Source: Fluviicola sp.
Lineage (GTDB): Bacteria > Bacteroidota > Bacteroidia > Flavobacteriales_D > Crocinitomicaceae
Assembly (NCBI GenBank): GCA_002734085.1
Contig: NVXV01000009.1
Location: 67,291-131,290 of the forward strand
Reading direction: 5' to 3'
Length of the DNA: 64,000 nt
In this document: one piece after another, positions 62,984-64,000 of the stretch
Layout: every line of letters starts with the position of its first letter
Numbering within the stretch: position 1 is the stretch's first letter
Notes under the pieces: generated by a model
What the model saw: the letters and a program-made list of their open reading frames with translations, nothing else
What the model was told of the DNA's origin: nothing
The model's database searches: none
Made by a program: the position numbers and the translations under genes

Positions 62984-63283
62984 AAATTGATTTTCACAAA
63001 TGTAGCAAACTATTTTAGAATGTGATTCTATTTAAATGCGAATTAACTCCCATAAATTATTACCATGTCAGCTTCATAATTCAATAAATAATTTTACTAT
63101 AACACGGATTTTATTTGAATTAGAGTCAGTAAGATAGAAGGAGGCTACTTTTATTTTTCTTTAGTGTAATAGATAAAAGCCTCTGTTTAACTCGATTCTA
63201 TTATACCTTTATAAGTCTAACTCATTCAGAACTAAAAAAATATAATATTCATTTTTTTATTAGGTTAATTCAATCCACTATTG
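62984..63283. other. Intergenic region before the cold-shock gene
   Basis: About 300 bp, AT-rich, no credible coding frame. It contains an imperfect hairpin: GAGGCTACTTTTAT (63143-63156) and ATAAAAGCCTC (63173-63183). There is no T-tract after it on +, so it is not a standard terminator. It may be a remnant or part of a longer leader of the cold-shock gene. Confidence 0.4.
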
Positions 63284-63291
63284 TATGTTTG
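63284..63291 (+). promoter_or_regulatory. -7 promoter element of the cold-shock gene
   Basis: TATGTTTG matches TAnnTTTG exactly, 33 bp upstream of the ATG at 63317. It predicts a leader of about 20 nt, short for a cold-shock gene. No TTTG at 17-23 bp upstream. Confidence 0.5.
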
Positions 63292-63316
63292 TACTTTATT
63301 TTTAATTTATATTATT

Positions 63317-63511
63317 ATGCCACAAGGAACAGTTAAGTTTTTTAACTCAGAAAAAGGATTCGGGTTTATTGTACCAGAAGAATCAGGAAACGATGTATTT
63401 GTACATGCAAACGGTTTGATCGACGAAGTTCGTGAAGACGACAAAGTAGAATACGAAGTAGAACAAGGAAGAAAAGGATTAAACGCCGTAAACGTAAAAG
63501 TACTCGGTTAG
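63317..63511 (+). CDS. Cold-shock protein (CspA family)
   Basis: A 64-residue OB-fold RNA/DNA-binding protein. RNP1 is GFGFIVP and RNP2 is VFVHANGL, and the chain opens MPQGTVKFFNSEKGFGF. I use ATG 63317, the normal family start; an open frame from a TTG at 63281 overlaps the promoter motif and adds 12 unlikely residues. These proteins melt RNA structure and act in translation. The gene has its own promoter element and terminator. Confidence 0.97.
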   Translation: MPQGTVKFFNSEKGFGFIVPEESGNDVFVHANGLIDEVREDDKVEYEVEQGRKGLNAVNVKVLG

Positions 63512-63530
63512 TATAAATTTATTTTGGAGT

Positions 63531-63570
63531 TCAAAAAAGCCATTCGTCATTGACGAGTGGCTTTTTTTAT
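63531..63570. terminator. Intrinsic terminator after the cold-shock gene
   Basis: 11-bp stem AGCCATTCGTC (63538-63548) and GACGAGTGGCT (63552-63562) with one G-U pair, loop ATT, A6 on the left and T7 on the right. It can work in both directions. Confidence 0.93.
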
Positions 63571-63767
63571 TCCCAATTACCAACCATAACCTTAAAATAT
63601 TCGTGTTATAAATACACTTACCAATATTTTTAAATATGATTCTATTTTTGTCTTTTCTATTGTTTATTATGATTTCGTCACTTGTTTTGAAACGCATTGA
63701 AAATAGGTCACTTAATAAAACAATAGTAAGGAAAGAGGACGAGTCAGAGGCATGAATTTATGCCAAC

Positions 63768-64000
63768 CTAAAACTTTCTAAGATTCAGCTTTTTGTTTAA
63801 TCTTATCATTCGCTGAATGATTAATCTTGAATCTTTGTCTTCTGTATGGTATTCTATTGCTTCTTTCCAATTTTTTATTGATTCGTTTGACATCATTTTG
63901 TTGATATAGCCATAGCCTCGAAAACAACCATTTTCAATAAGAACCAAACTGATCTCTTCTTTTGATCTACCGCTTTCAACAATAAAGAAGCTATCCGTTT
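63768..64000 (-). CDS. 3' end of a probable exonuclease/DNA polymerase III epsilon-like gene (truncated by the window)
   Basis: The last 77 codons of a gene entering from the right, ending at TAG (63768-63770 on the reverse strand). The frame reads DSFFIVESGRSKEEISLVLI, ENGCFRGYGYINKM, WKEAIEYHTEDKDSRLIIQR and ends RMIRLNKKLNLRKF. The pattern E-x-S-x-V/L-x-I-E-N-G-x-x-x-G-Y-G-x, then W-x-x-x-I, is one I know from the C-terminus of Bacteroidota exonuclease proteins (epsilon-like exonuclease fused to a GIY-YIG domain). The catalytic parts are outside the window, so the product name is tentative. Confidence 0.6.
   Translation of the reverse strand, partial: TDSFFIVESGRSKEEISLVLIENGCFRGYGYINKMMSNESIKNWKEAIEYHTEDKDSRLIIQRMIRLNKKLNLRKF

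Noticed and set aside
63479-63697. 72-residue - strand frame after the cold-shock gene
   Set aside because: It runs across the terminator hairpin and the end of the cold-shock gene, with no recognisable protein features.

Overview
The window is AT-rich and comes from a member of the Bacteroidota, most likely class Flavobacteriia. The evidence is a type IX secretion/gliding cluster in the order porV-porU-(porP)-gldJ-murF, T9SS C-terminal sorting domains on secreted proteins, several matches to the Bacteroidota -7 promoter motif TAnnTTTG, and weak Shine-Dalgarno signals. I see no rRNA, tRNA, CRISPR array, insertion sequence or integrase.

Region 1 (1-14668, + strand) is the baseplate half of an extracellular contractile injection system (eCIS; Afp/PVC/MAC-like). 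A compact operon with 4-bp stop/start overlaps encodes the spike (5' truncated by the window), a gp25-like wedge protein, an Afp11-like baseplate protein, a fibre-like protein, an Afp12-like baseplate protein, a CIS tape-measure-family protein, an Afp15-like AAA+ ATPase, a PAAR-like tip and two paralogous two-helix membrane proteins. Sheath, tube, LysM and cap genes are not in the window and presumably lie upstream. Behind the operon is a decayed second copy of the PAAR-like gene (about 14703-14872).

Region 2 (14884-22065, - strand) converges on the structural operon. It holds three large proteins that share an almost identical N-terminal module (DUF4157, motif HEAWH) joined to three unrelated C-termini: a Cys-His-Asp papain/YopT-like domain, a second Cys/His-containing domain of a type seen in eCIS-linked proteins, and a nuclease-like domain followed by Gly-Tyr repeats and an SH3-like end. 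These are the likely payloads, and this is the most interesting part of the window.

Region 3 (22432-36903) holds a MATE exporter with twin palindromes upstream, then murF, gldJ, a porP/sprF-type gene, porU and porV (type IX secretion and gliding), then ispF and feoB.

Region 4 (37035-50410) holds a flavin monooxygenase, a small surface-polysaccharide set (wecB, polysaccharide deacetylase, GSCFA), an ECF sigma factor paired with an unusual membrane-anchored PKD/type-B-sorting protein, malate dehydrogenase, a secreted M43 metalloprotease with a T9SS tail, and housekeeping or unknown genes including endonuclease III.

Region 5 (50419-64000) holds a TPR/SpoIIE phosphatase, release factor RF3, an L,D-transpeptidase-like protein, a four-gene two-component cluster (receiver, NtrC-type activator, CHASE3-like kinase, receiver-PAS-kinase), a polytopic membrane protein, a cold-shock protein and the 3' end of a probable exonuclease gene on the - strand. 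Several clear intrinsic terminators separate the units.
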